In this document: piece after piece, positions 17,135 through 25,691 of the stretch
How positions within the stretch are numbered: position 1 is the stretch's first letter
Layout: every line of letters begins with the position of its first letter
Source: Candidatus Latescibacterota bacterium
Lineage (GTDB): Bacteria; Krumholzibacteriota; Krumholzibacteriia; JACNKJ01
Length of the DNA: 64,000 bases
NCBI GenBank assembly: GCA_020633725.1
Contig: JACKDC010000006.1
Span: 62,001 to 126,000 of the forward strand
Direction: 5' to 3'
Translations under genes and position numbers: made by a program
The notes under the pieces: generated by a model
What the model saw: only the letters and a program-made list of their open reading frames with translations
The model's database searches: none
Told to the model about the DNA's origin: nothing

Positions 17135-18076
17135 CTAGACGGCCACGCCGGCCTCTTCCGCCTCCAGCAGACGCTCCGCCTCGAGGGCGGCCATGCAGCC
17201 GCTGCCCGCGGCCGTCACCGCCTGGCGGTAGACCTTGTCCTGCACGTCGCCGCAGGCGAAGACGCCCGTCACGTTCGTGCGCGTGTTGGTGGCCTTGAGG
17301 TAGCCGCTCTCGTCCTTCTCCAGCTGATCGCCGAAGACCTCGGTGTTCGGCTTGTGCCCGATGGCGATGAAGACGCCGTCGGCCTGGATCTCGCTCGTCT
17401 CGCCGGTCTGCGTGTCCTTCAGGCGAACGCCGGTGACCGCGCCCGTGCCGCCGTCGAGCACCTCCTCCACGGCCTTGTTCCAGACGAACTCGATCTTCTC
17501 GTTGTTCATCGCGCGGTCCTGCATGATCTTGCTCGCGCGCAGCTGGTCGCGGCGATGCACCACGCGCACGCGCTTGCCGAAGCGCGTGAGGAAGGTCGCC
17601 TCTTCCATGGCCGTGTCGCCGCCGCCCACCACGACGATCTCCTTGTCCTTGTAGAAGAAGCCATCGCAGGTGGCGCAGGCGCTGACGCCGCGGCCCATGA
17701 GCTTCGACTCGCTGGGCAGGCCGAGCAGGCGCGCCGACGCGCCGGTGGCGATGATCAAGGTGCGCGCGCGCAGCACCTTGCTGCCCACGTGCAGCGTGAA
17801 GGGGCGGCTGGACAGGTCGACGCGGTCCACGTCGCCGGAGACGAACTCCGTGCCGAAGCGCTCGGCCTGCTTGCGGAAGTTGTCCATCATCTCCGGGCCG
17901 AGGATGCCGTCCGGGAAGCCGGGGTAGTTCTCCACGTCGGTGGTGATGGTGAGCTGCCCGCCGGCCTGGAGGCCCTCGATGACCAGGGGCTTGAGCTCGG
18001 CCCGGGCGGCGTAGATGGCCGCCGTGAGCCCGGCCGGGCCCGTGCCGATGATGATTACGTTGCGAACCTCGTCCAT
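17135..18076 (-). CDS. trxB: Thioredoxin reductase
   Basis: 313 aa flavoprotein that passes electrons from NADPH to thioredoxin. FAD-binding VIIIGTGPAGLTAAIYAAR at the N-terminus, redox pair in SACATCDGFFYKDKE (CATC), NADPH-binding VVVGGGDTAMEEATFLTR, and the second FAD motif VTGVFACGDVQDKVYRQ. Length and domain order are normal for low-molecular-weight bacterial TrxB. ATG has GGAGGATG upstream. It stands alone: flippase downstream on the same strand 86 bases away, and a 358-base DnaA-box-containing gap upstream. Confidence 0.96.
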   Translation of the reverse strand: MDEVRNVIIIGTGPAGLTAAIYAARAELKPLVIEGLQAGGQLTITTDVENYPGFPDGILGPEMMDNFRKQAERFGTEFVSGDVDRVDLSSRPFTLHVGSKVLRARTLIIATGASARLLGLPSESKLMGRGVSACATCDGFFYKDKEIVVVGGGDTAMEEATFLTRFGKRVRVVHRRDQLRASKIMQDRAMNNEKIEFVWNKAVEEVLDGGTGAVTGVRLKDTQTGETSEIQADGVFIAIGHKPNTEVFGDQLEKDESGYLKATNTRTNVTGVFACGDVQDKVYRQAVTAAGSGCMAALEAERLLEAEEAGVAV

Positions 18077-18434
18077 GCCGCATCCTCCGGGCTGACAGCG
18101 ATTCTCGGTTTCCGGGTGTGTCAGTCGCCAATCTACCCGCTGCGGGGGACCTTGGCAAGGGTGTGACCGAGGGGAGACCTGTCCACTCTAGTGTCCACTT
18201 CGGCCCTCGAGCCCAAGATCTTGGGGTGGGGCGCTAAGCCCCCTGCCTTCAATGACCTGTGGACAAGCCGGGTTCATCCCCGTTAAGTCCTGAATTTAAG
18301 CCGCTGCAAATGGGCGCGTTGCAGTGATATCCACAGATTGGGCGGGTTATCCACATTTCGTGGCTGTAACGATCGAAACAGCAAGGGCGAAGCCGGCTGG
18401 CTTCGCCCTCGATTCCGTCCCTTGACCGGGTTCC
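18077..18434. other. Gene-free 358-base region with a DnaA-box-like cluster
   Basis: No gene here. DnaA-box-like 9-mers are concentrated: perfect TTATCCACA (18347-18355), ATATCCACA (18327-18335), TGTGGACAA (18258-18266, reverse of TTGTCCACA) and two TGTCCACT (18180-18187, 18192-18199) twelve bases apart. An AT-richer stretch (18283-18312) lies among them. It could be an outer half of a bipartite origin, a DnaA-titrating site, or DnaA control of trxB; the sequence cannot choose. The right end holds the bactofilin terminator. Confidence 0.55.
18384..18409 (-). terminator. Intrinsic terminator of the bactofilin operon
   Basis: Perfect 11-bp stem AGGGCGAAGCC / GGCTTCGCCCT with a GGCT loop, 26 bases after the bactofilin stop on the minus strand, followed there by TGCTGTTTCG. 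Geometry is that of a rho-independent terminator, although the T-tract is weak. Confidence 0.7.
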
Positions 18435-18884
18435 CTAGCGGCTGGCGAGTTCCTCGGTCTTCTTCTCGCTGCTCGCCGGGTTGCCGGCGGGCTTACTGCC
18501 CGAAGGGGAGCCGACGGGCTTCTCGCCCATCTTGCAGTTCCCTTCGAAGAAGACGCCCTCGTCGATGACCAGGCGCTTCGTCACGATGTCGCCCTCGAGG
18601 TGGCTCCCCGACTGCAGCTCGATGCGAGAAGTCGCGTTGATGTTGCCGAAGACCTTCCCGGCGATCACGGCATCCTTCACCTTCAGGTTGGCGCGCACCA
18701 TGCCGGTGCGGCCCACTTCCAGGGTCTCCTGGCACTCCACCTCGCCGTCGAATTCGCCCTCGACGCGCAGGGTGCCCTTGACCTTGATCGTGCCCTTGAA
18801 GTGGCTGCCGGCACCGAGGATCGAGGCGTTGCCGCCTCCAGACGCCGGACGGCCCGGCAGGTTTTCCTCGTCACGTCCGAACAT
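18435..18884 (-). CDS. Bactofilin (polymer-forming cytoskeletal protein)
   Basis: 149 aa. The central ~100 residues form the DUF583/bactofilin right-handed beta-helix with short repeats: GAGSHFKGTIKVKGTLRVEG, GEVECQETLEVGRTGMV, LKVKDAVIAGKVFGNI, IELQSGSHLEGDIVTKRLVI, DEGVFFEGNC. The tails are Pro/Ser/Gly-rich and disordered. Bactofilins polymerise without nucleotide under the membrane and position cell-wall enzymes. ATG at 18884 has AAGGAGGAC upstream; in-frame sequence before it is not bactofilin-like. The gene follows an M23 peptidase by 60 bases, a pairing seen in many phyla, and both come after parAB. Confidence 0.93.
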   Translation of the reverse strand: MFGRDEENLPGRPASGGGNASILGAGSHFKGTIKVKGTLRVEGEFDGEVECQETLEVGRTGMVRANLKVKDAVIAGKVFGNINATSRIELQSGSHLEGDIVTKRLVIDEGVFFEGNCKMGEKPVGSPSGSKPAGNPASSEKKTEELASR

Positions 18885-18944
18885 GGTGTCCTCCTTGAGT
18901 GGTTCCTTAGGAGAGGCCGCCATCAGGCTAGTCCTTCCGTTAGC

Positions 18945-19718
18945 TCAATCCAACAAGAAAGTACGCGGATCCACGGGGATCCCATTTCTGCGCACCTCGA
19001 AGTGCAAGTGGGGGCCGGTGCTGCGCCCCGTGTCACCGAGAAAGGCCACCACGTCGCCCGCGCGCACGCGGTCTTCCTTGCGCACGGCAAGGGAGCTGTT
19101 GTGGCCGTAGAGGGTCGTGATGCCGAAGCCGTGATCGATCAGCACGAAGTTGCCATACTCCTCGTTCCAGCCCGCCACGAGCACGGTGCCGTCGCCGGCC
19201 GCGCGCACGGGGCTGCCGTAGGCGGCGGCGATGTCGGTGCCCGGGTGGTACTCGTCCCCACGCTTGCCGTTGAACTCACGCGTCACCCAGCCCCGCAGCG
19301 GCCAGGTGCTCGGCGACGCGTGCAGCATCTGCTGTCCGGCGCTGGAGAGGCGTCCCTCGAGCAGGGCCATCGCCTCGCCGCTTCTCATCCCGCGCGACGC
19401 GAGCGTGGCCAGCGCCGAGTCGGGCATGGTCTCGCGCACGCCGAGCATCTCCTGGACCTTCAGCAGCACCAGTGTCGTCTCTTCGAGCTGCGTCTCGAGG
19501 CTGTGCACGCGCGCAACGCGCGAGGTCATGCTGTCGAGGCGCCGTTCGAGGATGCGCCGCTGCTGCCGCTCGAGGATGAGGCTGCCCGAGGAGAAGATCA
19601 GAAAGAGCAGCGCGAGCAGCCCGACGACGATGACCGCCACCAGCACCCGGAAGTAGATGAACGGTACGTTCCACTCCAGGGAACTCTGCCCCGAGTCCGG
19701 CACGAGATGTACCCGCAC
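18945..19718 (-). CDS. M23 family peptidoglycan endopeptidase, membrane-anchored
   Basis: 257 aa. One N-terminal membrane helix (~22-43), a coiled-coil linker (~50-90, ERQQRRILERRLDSMTSRVA), then a LytM/M23 domain with the zinc motif EYHPGTDIAA, the active-site LYGHNS and GPHLHFEV. All metal and catalytic His residues are present, so it should cut peptide cross-links. With bactofilin next to it, a local wall-shaping role is likely. The GTG start is poorly supported. Plausible coding sequence (WKWLLGPRKHAPRRV) continues in frame upstream to a CTG preceded by GGGAGG, so the true N-terminus may be ~15 residues longer. Confidence 0.9.
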   Translation of the reverse strand: MRVHLVPDSGQSSLEWNVPFIYFRVLVAVIVVGLLALLFLIFSSGSLILERQQRRILERRLDSMTSRVARVHSLETQLEETTLVLLKVQEMLGVRETMPDSALATLASRGMRSGEAMALLEGRLSSAGQQMLHASPSTWPLRGWVTREFNGKRGDEYHPGTDIAAAYGSPVRAAGDGTVLVAGWNEEYGNFVLIDHGFGITTLYGHNSSLAVRKEDRVRAGDVVAFLGDTGRSTGPHLHFEVRRNGIPVDPRTFLLD

Positions 19719-19802
19719 TCGACGCGGCGCGTGCTTGCGCGGTCCCAGGAGCCACTTCCAGGCTGACAGAGCCGCCTCCCTGCTCTTGCGGGTGATCCGT
19801 CC

Positions 19803-20729
19803 CTAGTGCATCCCATCCAGAGAGACACCAAGAACCTGCATGATCCGTTCCAGTTCCCTGTCGCTCCCGAAGCTGACCTGCAGCTTCCCGCGCCCCTTGC
19901 TGTAGCTTAGCTGCACGGGCAGGCCGATGCGAGCCTCGAGTCCGGCCTGGATGCTGCGCAGCAGCGGGTCCGAGTCCACCCCGCCTCCCGCGCGGCGCGG
20001 GTCCGGGCGCTTGCGCGCCTTCGCCATGCGCTCGACCTGGCGGACGGAAAGGTGTCGGCGCTCCACGAGTCGCGCGATTTCGATGCAGGCCGCGCGGTCC
20101 AGCTTGATCAGCGCGCGCACATGGCCGGCGCTGAGCGCGCCGCTCGCCACCATGGACTGGACTTCGTCGGGCAGCGTGAGCAGGCGCAGGGTGTTGGAGA
20201 TCGTGCTCCTGTCCTTGCCCAGGTGCTCGCCGAGCTCCTCCTGGGTCCAGGCGAACTCGTCCACCATGACGCGGTAGGCCAGCGCCTCCTCGATGGGATT
20301 CAGATCGTCGCGCTGGAGGTTCTCCACGAGAGCGAGCTTCAGGCTCTCGCGCTCGTCCACCTCGGTCAGGATCGCGGGGACGCTGCTGCGGCCGGCCATC
20401 TGGCTGGCGCGAAAACGTCGCTCGCCGGCCACGATCTCGTAGCGTGGGCCGCGCCTGACCACGAGGATCGGCTGGATCACGCCTTCCTGCGCGATGGAGT
20501 GGGCAAGCTCTGCCAACTTGGCCTCGTTGAACACTCGGCGCGGCTGCCTGGGGTTGGCGATCACCTGCTCGATCGGCAAGTCGATTACGCTTCTTCCAGG
20601 CTCTCCTAAGACTTGATGCGGTGCCGATGGCGACATGGTCGCCACTGGAGATGGCGTGGCGCTCGCAGCCGAAGGCGGCCCGCCTGACAAGATGGCGTTA
20701 AGCCCCTTGCCCAAGACCTTTTTCTGCAT
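19803..20729 (-). CDS. parB: Chromosome-partitioning protein ParB (CTPase clamp)
   Basis: 308 aa. Begins MQKKVLGKGLNAIL, a ParB hallmark. N-terminal CTP-binding/ParB domain with NPRQPRRVF, GVIQPILVV, AGERRFRAS and ENLQRDDLNPIEEA; parS-reading helix-turn-helix EELGEHLGKDRSTISNTLRL; short C-terminal dimer domain. ATG at 20729 has GGAGG six bases before it and starts inside parA (32-base overlap). It loads on parS, three copies of which lie 0.8-1.6 kb upstream, and spreads to build the partition complex with ParA. Confidence 0.97.
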   Translation of the reverse strand: MQKKVLGKGLNAILSGGPPSAASATPSPVATMSPSAPHQVLGEPGRSVIDLPIEQVIANPRQPRRVFNEAKLAELAHSIAQEGVIQPILVVRRGPRYEIVAGERRFRASQMAGRSSVPAILTEVDERESLKLALVENLQRDDLNPIEEALAYRVMVDEFAWTQEELGEHLGKDRSTISNTLRLLTLPDEVQSMVASGALSAGHVRALIKLDRAACIEIARLVERRHLSVRQVERMAKARKRPDPRRAGGGVDSDPLLRSIQAGLEARIGLPVQLSYSKGRGKLQVSFGSDRELERIMQVLGVSLDGMH

Positions 20730-21480
20730 GGATGACCTCCTGCGCGAGGCGGATGTAGCTCTGCGCCCCTGCGGATTCCAGATCGTAGAGGATGACCGGC
20801 TTGCCAAAGGACGGCGACTCGGACAGCTTCACGTTGCGGGGGATCACGCTCTCGTAGACGCGGTCTCCGAAGTACTGAATCGCCTCCTGGGCCACCTGGC
20901 GCGACAGGTTGAGCCGCCGATCGTACATCGTGAGCAGGATCCCTTCGATGAAGAGCCTCGGGTTGAGCCCTTGCTGGATGCGCGTCACGACGCTGAGCAG
21001 CTGGCCGAGCCCCTCGAGCGCGTAGTACTCGCACTGGATGGGGATGAGCACCGAGCGGGCGGCCGAGAGAACGTTGACCGTCAGCAACCCCAGGCTGGGC
21101 GGACAGTCGATGATGCAGAAGTCGTAGCCCTCCGCCACCGGGTCGAGGGCCTTGCGCAGGAAGTACGAACGCTCCTCCTGATCCACCAGCTCGACCTCGA
21201 GACCGCTGAGCCGGTGCGTTGCCGGGAGCAGCGTGAGCCCCGGCACCGGGGTGGCCTGCAGGGTCTCCGCCGGGGTTGTCTCCCCGATCAACAGCTCGTA
21301 GATGGAGCGCTCCAGCTCCGCGGGAGGAATGCCAACTCCGCTAGTGGCATTGGCTTGCGGATCCATGTCCACCAGCAGCACCCGGTGTCCTGCCGCCGCG
21401 ATGCTGGCGCTCAGGTTCACCGCGGTGGTGGTCTTCCCGACTCCGCCCTTCTGATTGGCGATGGCAATGATGCGCGGCAC
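20698..21480 (-). CDS. parA: Chromosome-partitioning ATPase ParA/Soj
   Basis: 260 aa. Deviant Walker A IANQKGGVGKTTTAVNLSAS (signature Lys present), LLVDMDPQANATSG (A'), DFCIIDCPPSLG (Walker B), and LTMYDRRLNLSRQVA near the DNA-binding face. ATP-dependent non-specific DNA binding gives the gradient that moves ParB-parS. The GTG at 21480 has AGGGG upstream and directly precedes the conserved PRIIAIANQKGG; a longer reading to 21546 adds no family sequence. It follows rsmG with a parS in the gap. Confidence 0.97.
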   Translation of the reverse strand: MPRIIAIANQKGGVGKTTTAVNLSASIAAAGHRVLLVDMDPQANATSGVGIPPAELERSIYELLIGETTPAETLQATPVPGLTLLPATHRLSGLEVELVDQEERSYFLRKALDPVAEGYDFCIIDCPPSLGLLTVNVLSAARSVLIPIQCEYYALEGLGQLLSVVTRIQQGLNPRLFIEGILLTMYDRRLNLSRQVAQEAIQYFGDRVYESVIPRNVKLSESPSFGKPVILYDLESAGAQSYIRLAQEVIHAEKGLGQGA

Positions 21481-21552
21481 GAGGGCCCCTTTCGCTGGTG
21501 TGAGAGAGGGCAGGCTCGTTGTAACGCTCACACGGCGGGAAGTCAACCGGAC

Positions 21553-21566
21553 GTTTCACGTGAAAC
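21553..21566. promoter_or_regulatory. parS site 1 (GTTTCACGTGAAAC)
   Basis: Perfect 14-base palindromic core of the universal parS sequence, in the 95-base gap between rsmG and parA, just before the parA leader. It is the ParB loading site; at this place it may also let ParB influence parAB expression. Confidence 0.95.
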
Positions 21567-21575
21567 GGCGCGAGG

Positions 21576-22418
21576 TCAGGAGCGATCGCCCCTCAGCAGG
21601 CACAGCGGGCGGTCACAGGCTTGGAAGACCACGATCCCGGGCCAGCGCCAGCCGGTCTTCGTCCACCGTTTGCCTTCGTCGGCCCATTCGCGGGCGAGAC
21701 CCGGCGCCCCCTTGAGCAGGCAGGCCCTGTTCAGCCATTCATCGGCGGTCAGGCCGCGTGTCCAGTGCAGCGTCTCCACGACGGAGGCCAGCGCGCGCGT
21801 CACCAGGCAACCCGGGGCGGTCCAGCCCTCGTCCTCGAGCCATTCGGGGAGCGAGGGGTCCTCGAGGCGTCCGCCCCACACGCCGGCGCGTTCGAGGGAG
21901 AGCGCGTCGAGGCATCCGTCCAGGAAGTCGGCCTTGTGCCCGCGGGACTCCACCAGGAGCAGCGCCGGGGCCACGCCGCGTTCGGCGAGGAGCAGCTGCG
22001 TCGGGATGCCTGGCACCCCGGAACCGCTGCCCGCGTCGAGGACGAAGAGCGGCGGCTCGTCATCGGGGCCCGTTTCACGTGAAACGTCGTCCCAGATGGC
22101 GGCAAACGGCAGCGAGTCGAGGATGTTGGTGGCGATCTGGGCCGCAGGATCGCGGCGCGACACCAGGTTGAGGCTCTTGTTCGCCTCCAGGACGAGCGCG
22201 CCGAAGGCCTCCAGGCGCTCGAAGGTCGCCGTGGAGGGAGCGGGCTCGAGCGCCGACGGCGAGAGAGGGGTCACGCGTGGCGCGGTCGATGTTCCACGTG
22301 AAACGAGGGCCCGCAACGCGTCGGGAACGGGGTTCCCCGCGTCAACCCAGCGCCGATGGGCATCGCAGTCGCGCTTCCAGGCCTCCGCCAGGGCGCCCGC
22401 CGTCAGTGGTCCTGTCAC
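21576..22418 (-). CDS. rsmG: 16S rRNA (guanine-N7)-methyltransferase G
   Basis: 280 aa; methylates N7 of G527 in 16S rRNA using SAM. Motifs: ERLEAFGALVLEANKSLNLV, the SAM loop FVLDAGSGSGVPGIPTQLL, LVESRGHKADFLDG and VTRALASVVETL. The GTG overlaps the mnmG stop (GTGA) and has GGAGGGGG upstream. About 75 residues precede the conserved core, longer than usual. Two parS sites lie inside the gene (22072 and 22291), so codons there are constrained by DNA-site function; the encoded residues (DVSRET, SRGTS) fall in variable parts. Confidence 0.94.
   Translation of the reverse strand: MTGPLTAGALAEAWKRDCDAHRRWVDAGNPVPDALRALVSRGTSTAPRVTPLSPSALEPAPSTATFERLEAFGALVLEANKSLNLVSRRDPAAQIATNILDSLPFAAIWDDVSRETGPDDEPPLFVLDAGSGSGVPGIPTQLLLAERGVAPALLLVESRGHKADFLDGCLDALSLERAGVWGGRLEDPSLPEWLEDEGWTAPGCLVTRALASVVETLHWTRGLTADEWLNRACLLKGAPGLAREWADEGKRWTKTGWRWPGIVVFQACDRPLCLLRGDRS
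22072..22085. promoter_or_regulatory. parS site 2 (GTTTCACGTGAAAC)
   Basis: Perfect parS core inside the rsmG coding sequence, 519 bases from site 1. Confidence 0.95.
22291..22304. promoter_or_regulatory. parS site 3 (GTTCCACGTGAAAC)
   Basis: parS variant with C at the commonly variable fourth core position (consensus GTTNCACGTGAAAC), inside rsmG and 219 bases from site 2. Confidence 0.88.
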
Positions 22419-24259
22419 GCTGCCCCCTCCGCGGCACCGCGTCGGCGCCGCGCTTCCAGATAGACCATCAGCACGGAAAGGTCGCTGCGACGCACCCCCG
22501 GCACCCGGCTCGCCTGCCCAAGGCTCCGCGGACGCGCCAGGGCCCATCGCTCTCGCGCCTCGTGGCTCAGGCCGGTCACCGCGCCGTAGTCCAGCGCCTC
22601 CGGGACCTCCATCGCCTCGAGGCGCCGAAACTTCTCGACGGCGCGGCGTTCGCGCTCGACGTAGCCCTCGTACTTGACCCGGGTCTCCAGCTGCGCGCGC
22701 TCCCGGCCGTCCATCGGCTCGAGGTCGGGGAGCGCCGGCAGCAGATCGTCAAGGAGGACCTCAGGCCTTCGCAGGAGCCGCTGGGCAGGCACGGCGTCCC
22801 CACCCATAAAACTGACAATCAAGTCGTTCATTTTAGACGAGTTACGATTGACAAGCGCACGCGAGCCCTCAAACCTGACAAACGCGTCATTATTGACAAG
22901 CCCCAGTGCGTGGCCCGTCGGCAGCAGGCGCTCCTCCGCGTTGTCGCAGCGCAGCAGCAATCGGAACTCCGCGCGCGACGTGAACATGCGGTAGGGCTCG
23001 TCGGCCCCCAGGGTGACGAGATCGTCCACCATGACCCCCAGGTAGGCCTCCGACCGGTCCGGCACCCAGGCCGGGCGCCCCTCCACCTGCAGGCTGGCGT
23101 TGATGCCCGCCAGCAGTCCCTGCGCCGCGGCCTCCTCGTAGCCGCTCGTCCCGTTGATCTGCCCCGCGAGGAAGACCCCCGGCAGCGCGCGCAGCTCCAG
23201 GCTTGGCCGGAGCTGCCGCGGGTCGACGGCATCGTACTCCACCGCATAGCCGGGCCGCAGCATCTCCGCGCGCTCGAGACCCGGAATCGCGTGCAGCATC
23301 TCCAGCTGCAGCGACGCCGGCAGGCTCGTCGAGAGGCCGTTCACGTAGATCGACTCCGTGCTCAGCCCCTCCGGCTCCAGAAAGAGCAGGTGACGTTCAC
23401 GGTTCGCGAAGCGCGTCACCTTGTCCTCGATGCTGGGACAGTAGCGCGGACCGACGCCCACGATGCTCCCGTTGTAGAGCGGACTCGCGGACAGGTTGTC
23501 GGCGATCATCCGGTGCAGCGCGGGCGTGGTGGACGTGAGGTGGCAGAGCACCTGCGGCCGGGTGATGGCGCGCGTCGAGAACGAGAAGGGCTGCGGCGGA
23601 TCGTCGCCGGGCTGGGGTTCGCAGCGGTCCCAGTCGACGCTCGCGCGGCGCACGCGCGGCGGCGTGCCCGTCTTGAGGCGCTGCAGGCGCAGGCCGAGCG
23701 CCTCGAGCTGCGCGCTGAGACCCACGGCCGCGGGCTCGCCGCGCCGTCCGCCGGCGCAGCGCTCGTCCCCCGTGTGCATGAGCCCGCGCAGAAAGGTGCC
23801 CGTGGTGAGCACCAGCGCGCCTGCGCGCAGCGTGCGGCCGTCCGCCAGTCGCAACGCCGCGAAGCGGCCGCCCTCGACCACGAGGCCCTCTGCCTCGCCC
23901 TCGACCAGCGCGAGACCCGGCTGCGCGCGGAGGATCTCCAGCATGCCCGCCGCGTAGCTGTCCTTGTCGGCCTGCGCGCGCGGCGCGCGAACGGCCGGAC
24001 CCTTGCGCGTGTTGAGCATGCGAAACTGGATGCCGTGCGCGTCGATGTGCCGCGCCATCTCGCCGCCCAGCGCGTCGATCTCCCGCACCAGCTGGCCCTT
24101 GCCCAGTCCGCCGATCGCGGGGTTGCAGCTCATGCGCGCCGCGCTTTCCACGTTCAGCGTGACCAGCGCGGTGCCGAAGCCGCGACGCGCGCAGGCCAGC
24201 GCGGCCTCCACGCCCGCATGTCCCGCGCCGACCACCACGATGTCGTAGTCGGTGGCCAT
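22415..24259 (-). CDS. mnmG: tRNA uridine-5-carboxymethylaminomethyl modification enzyme MnmG (GidA)
   Basis: 614 aa FAD protein that with MnmE makes the cmnm5U34 wobble modification. FAD-binding VVVGAGHAGVEAALACAR, then MSCNPAIGGLGKGQLVREID, LVLTTGTFLRGLMHTG, LKTGTPPRV, CPSIEDKV and the C-terminal helical domain VKYEGYVERE with LGQASRVPGVRRSDLSVLMV. Full length. Its ATG abuts the mnmE stop (TAGATG) and rsmG starts inside its own stop. A ~100-base patch (22805-22903) has sharply AT-rich codons for the loop GLVNNDAFVRFEGSRALVNR and the residues after it; reported separately. Confidence 0.96.
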   Translation of the reverse strand: MATDYDIVVVGAGHAGVEAALACARRGFGTALVTLNVESAARMSCNPAIGGLGKGQLVREIDALGGEMARHIDAHGIQFRMLNTRKGPAVRAPRAQADKDSYAAGMLEILRAQPGLALVEGEAEGLVVEGGRFAALRLADGRTLRAGALVLTTGTFLRGLMHTGDERCAGGRRGEPAAVGLSAQLEALGLRLQRLKTGTPPRVRRASVDWDRCEPQPGDDPPQPFSFSTRAITRPQVLCHLTSTTPALHRMIADNLSASPLYNGSIVGVGPRYCPSIEDKVTRFANRERHLLFLEPEGLSTESIYVNGLSTSLPASLQLEMLHAIPGLERAEMLRPGYAVEYDAVDPRQLRPSLELRALPGVFLAGQINGTSGYEEAAAQGLLAGINASLQVEGRPAWVPDRSEAYLGVMVDDLVTLGADEPYRMFTSRAEFRLLLRCDNAEERLLPTGHALGLVNNDAFVRFEGSRALVNRNSSKMNDLIVSFMGGDAVPAQRLLRRPEVLLDDLLPALPDLEPMDGRERAQLETRVKYEGYVERERRAVEKFRRLEAMEVPEALDYGAVTGLSHEARERWALARPRSLGQASRVPGVRRSDLSVLMVYLEARRRRGAAEGAA

Positions 24260-25633
24260 CTACTTGCCCACGCAGAAGGTGCTGAAGATCTCCGCGAGGA
24301 CGCTCTCGCTCAGCTCGCGTCCGCTCAGTTCATCGAGAGCCGCGAGGGCCTCGCGCAGCGCACGGGCCAGCAGCTCGGTCTCGAGCGTGGCCAGCGTGTT
24401 CGCGTCGAGCGCAGCGAGCACGTCGTGCGCGGCCCGCAGCCGTGCGGCCTGGCGGCGATTCAGGGCGAAGTCCAGCTGCAGCGCGTCGGTCGCGCGACCG
24501 CCCGTGGCGAGCGCGAGCAGCTGCGCCTGCAGGGCTTCGAGGCCCGTGCCGCAGCGCGCGGACAGCACCAGGACCACCGTCCCCGCCGGCGCCAGCGCCG
24601 CGTAGGGCGCGGGATCGCAGGCCGCGAGATCGGCCTTGTTCACCAGCAGCAGCTCGCGCCCGGGATCCAGCGCCGCGATCGCCGCCCGTTCCTCGGACTC
24701 GGGGACTCGTGTTCCGTCGCAGACGCGCAGCGCCAGCCCCGCGCGCGCCGCCGCGTCGCGTCCGCGTTCCACACCCAGGCGCTCGGCCGCGCCTTCGGCC
24801 TCGCGCTGCCCCGCCGTGTCTTGAAGGTGGAAGACGACCCCGCCCCGCACCCACGACTCCTGCAGCAAGTCGCGCGTCGTGCCGGGCTCCTCCGTGACGA
24901 TGGCGCGCTCCTCGCCCAGCAGCGCGTTGAAGAGGGAGCTCTTGCCCACGTTCGGCGCGCCCACCAGGGCGACGCTCACGCCCTCGCGCAGCAGCCGTCC
25001 CCCCTCGGCGCCACCGAGCAGCGTGGCCATGTCGTCGCGAAGCGCCTCGACGGTCGCGGCCACCGTGGCGCGATCCACGAACTCGATGTCCTCGTCGGCG
25101 AAGTCGATGGCCGCCTCGAGGTCGCGCAGCAACTCGAGCAGGCGCCGGCTCAGCGGCGCGAGACGCCGGCTCAAGCTGCCGCCGAGCTGCTCCAGGGCCA
25201 GGCGCCGCGCGGCATCGCTGCGACTGCCGATCAGCTCGCCCACGGCCTCGGCCTGGATTAGGTCCAGCCGGCCGCTCAGGAAAGCGCGATAGGTGAACTC
25301 GCCCGGCTCGGCGGCGCGCAGGCCCAGCGCGAAGAGCGCGTCCAGGAGCGCGCGCACCGTCACGGGGCCGCCGTGGGTGTAGATCTCCACCACGTCCTCA
25401 CCCGTGTAGCTGTGCGGGGCCGGCATCCAGGCGGCGAGGACCTCGTCGAGGGCGGCGCCCGACGGCGCGACGAGCGCGAGATGGTGCAGGTAGCGGGGGC
25501 GCAGCGCGGTGGCGGGGGGCGCGAGCGCCAGCAGCGCATCGCGCGCGCCAGGCCCGCTGAGACGCAGCACGGCCAGCGCCCCTTCACCGGGGGGCGTGGC
25601 CAGCGCGGCGATGGTCTCGTCGGTGTGGTGCAT
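24260..25633 (-). CDS. mnmE: tRNA modification GTPase MnmE (TrmE)
   Basis: 457 aa. The N-terminal formyl-THF-binding domain starts DETIAALATPPGEGALAVLR and includes HGGPVTVRALL and AEPGEFTYRAFLSGRLDL. The inserted G domain has GAPNVGKSSLFNALL, GTTRD, LQDTAGQRE and NKAD. The C-terminus is FCVGK, the conserved tail whose Cys is characteristic of the family. It works as a dimer with MnmG, encoded directly downstream without a gap. Upstream khpB is 58 bases away on the same strand. Confidence 0.97.
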   Translation of the reverse strand: MHHTDETIAALATPPGEGALAVLRLSGPGARDALLALAPPATALRPRYLHHLALVAPSGAALDEVLAAWMPAPHSYTGEDVVEIYTHGGPVTVRALLDALFALGLRAAEPGEFTYRAFLSGRLDLIQAEAVGELIGSRSDAARRLALEQLGGSLSRRLAPLSRRLLELLRDLEAAIDFADEDIEFVDRATVAATVEALRDDMATLLGGAEGGRLLREGVSVALVGAPNVGKSSLFNALLGEERAIVTEEPGTTRDLLQESWVRGGVVFHLQDTAGQREAEGAAERLGVERGRDAAARAGLALRVCDGTRVPESEERAAIAALDPGRELLLVNKADLAACDPAPYAALAPAGTVVLVLSARCGTGLEALQAQLLALATGGRATDALQLDFALNRRQAARLRAAHDVLAALDANTLATLETELLARALREALAALDELSGRELSESVLAEIFSTFCVGK

Positions 25634-25691
25634 GCTGCTGTGCTGCGGGGACGGCGGCCCCGGACGCGCCGGGACCGCCTCGTGGAACTCG

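Noticed and set aside
22277..25261. 994-codon plus-strand frame opposite mnmG and mnmE
   Set aside because: mnmG and mnmE have all family motifs; this frame runs across both and has no recognisable domain.
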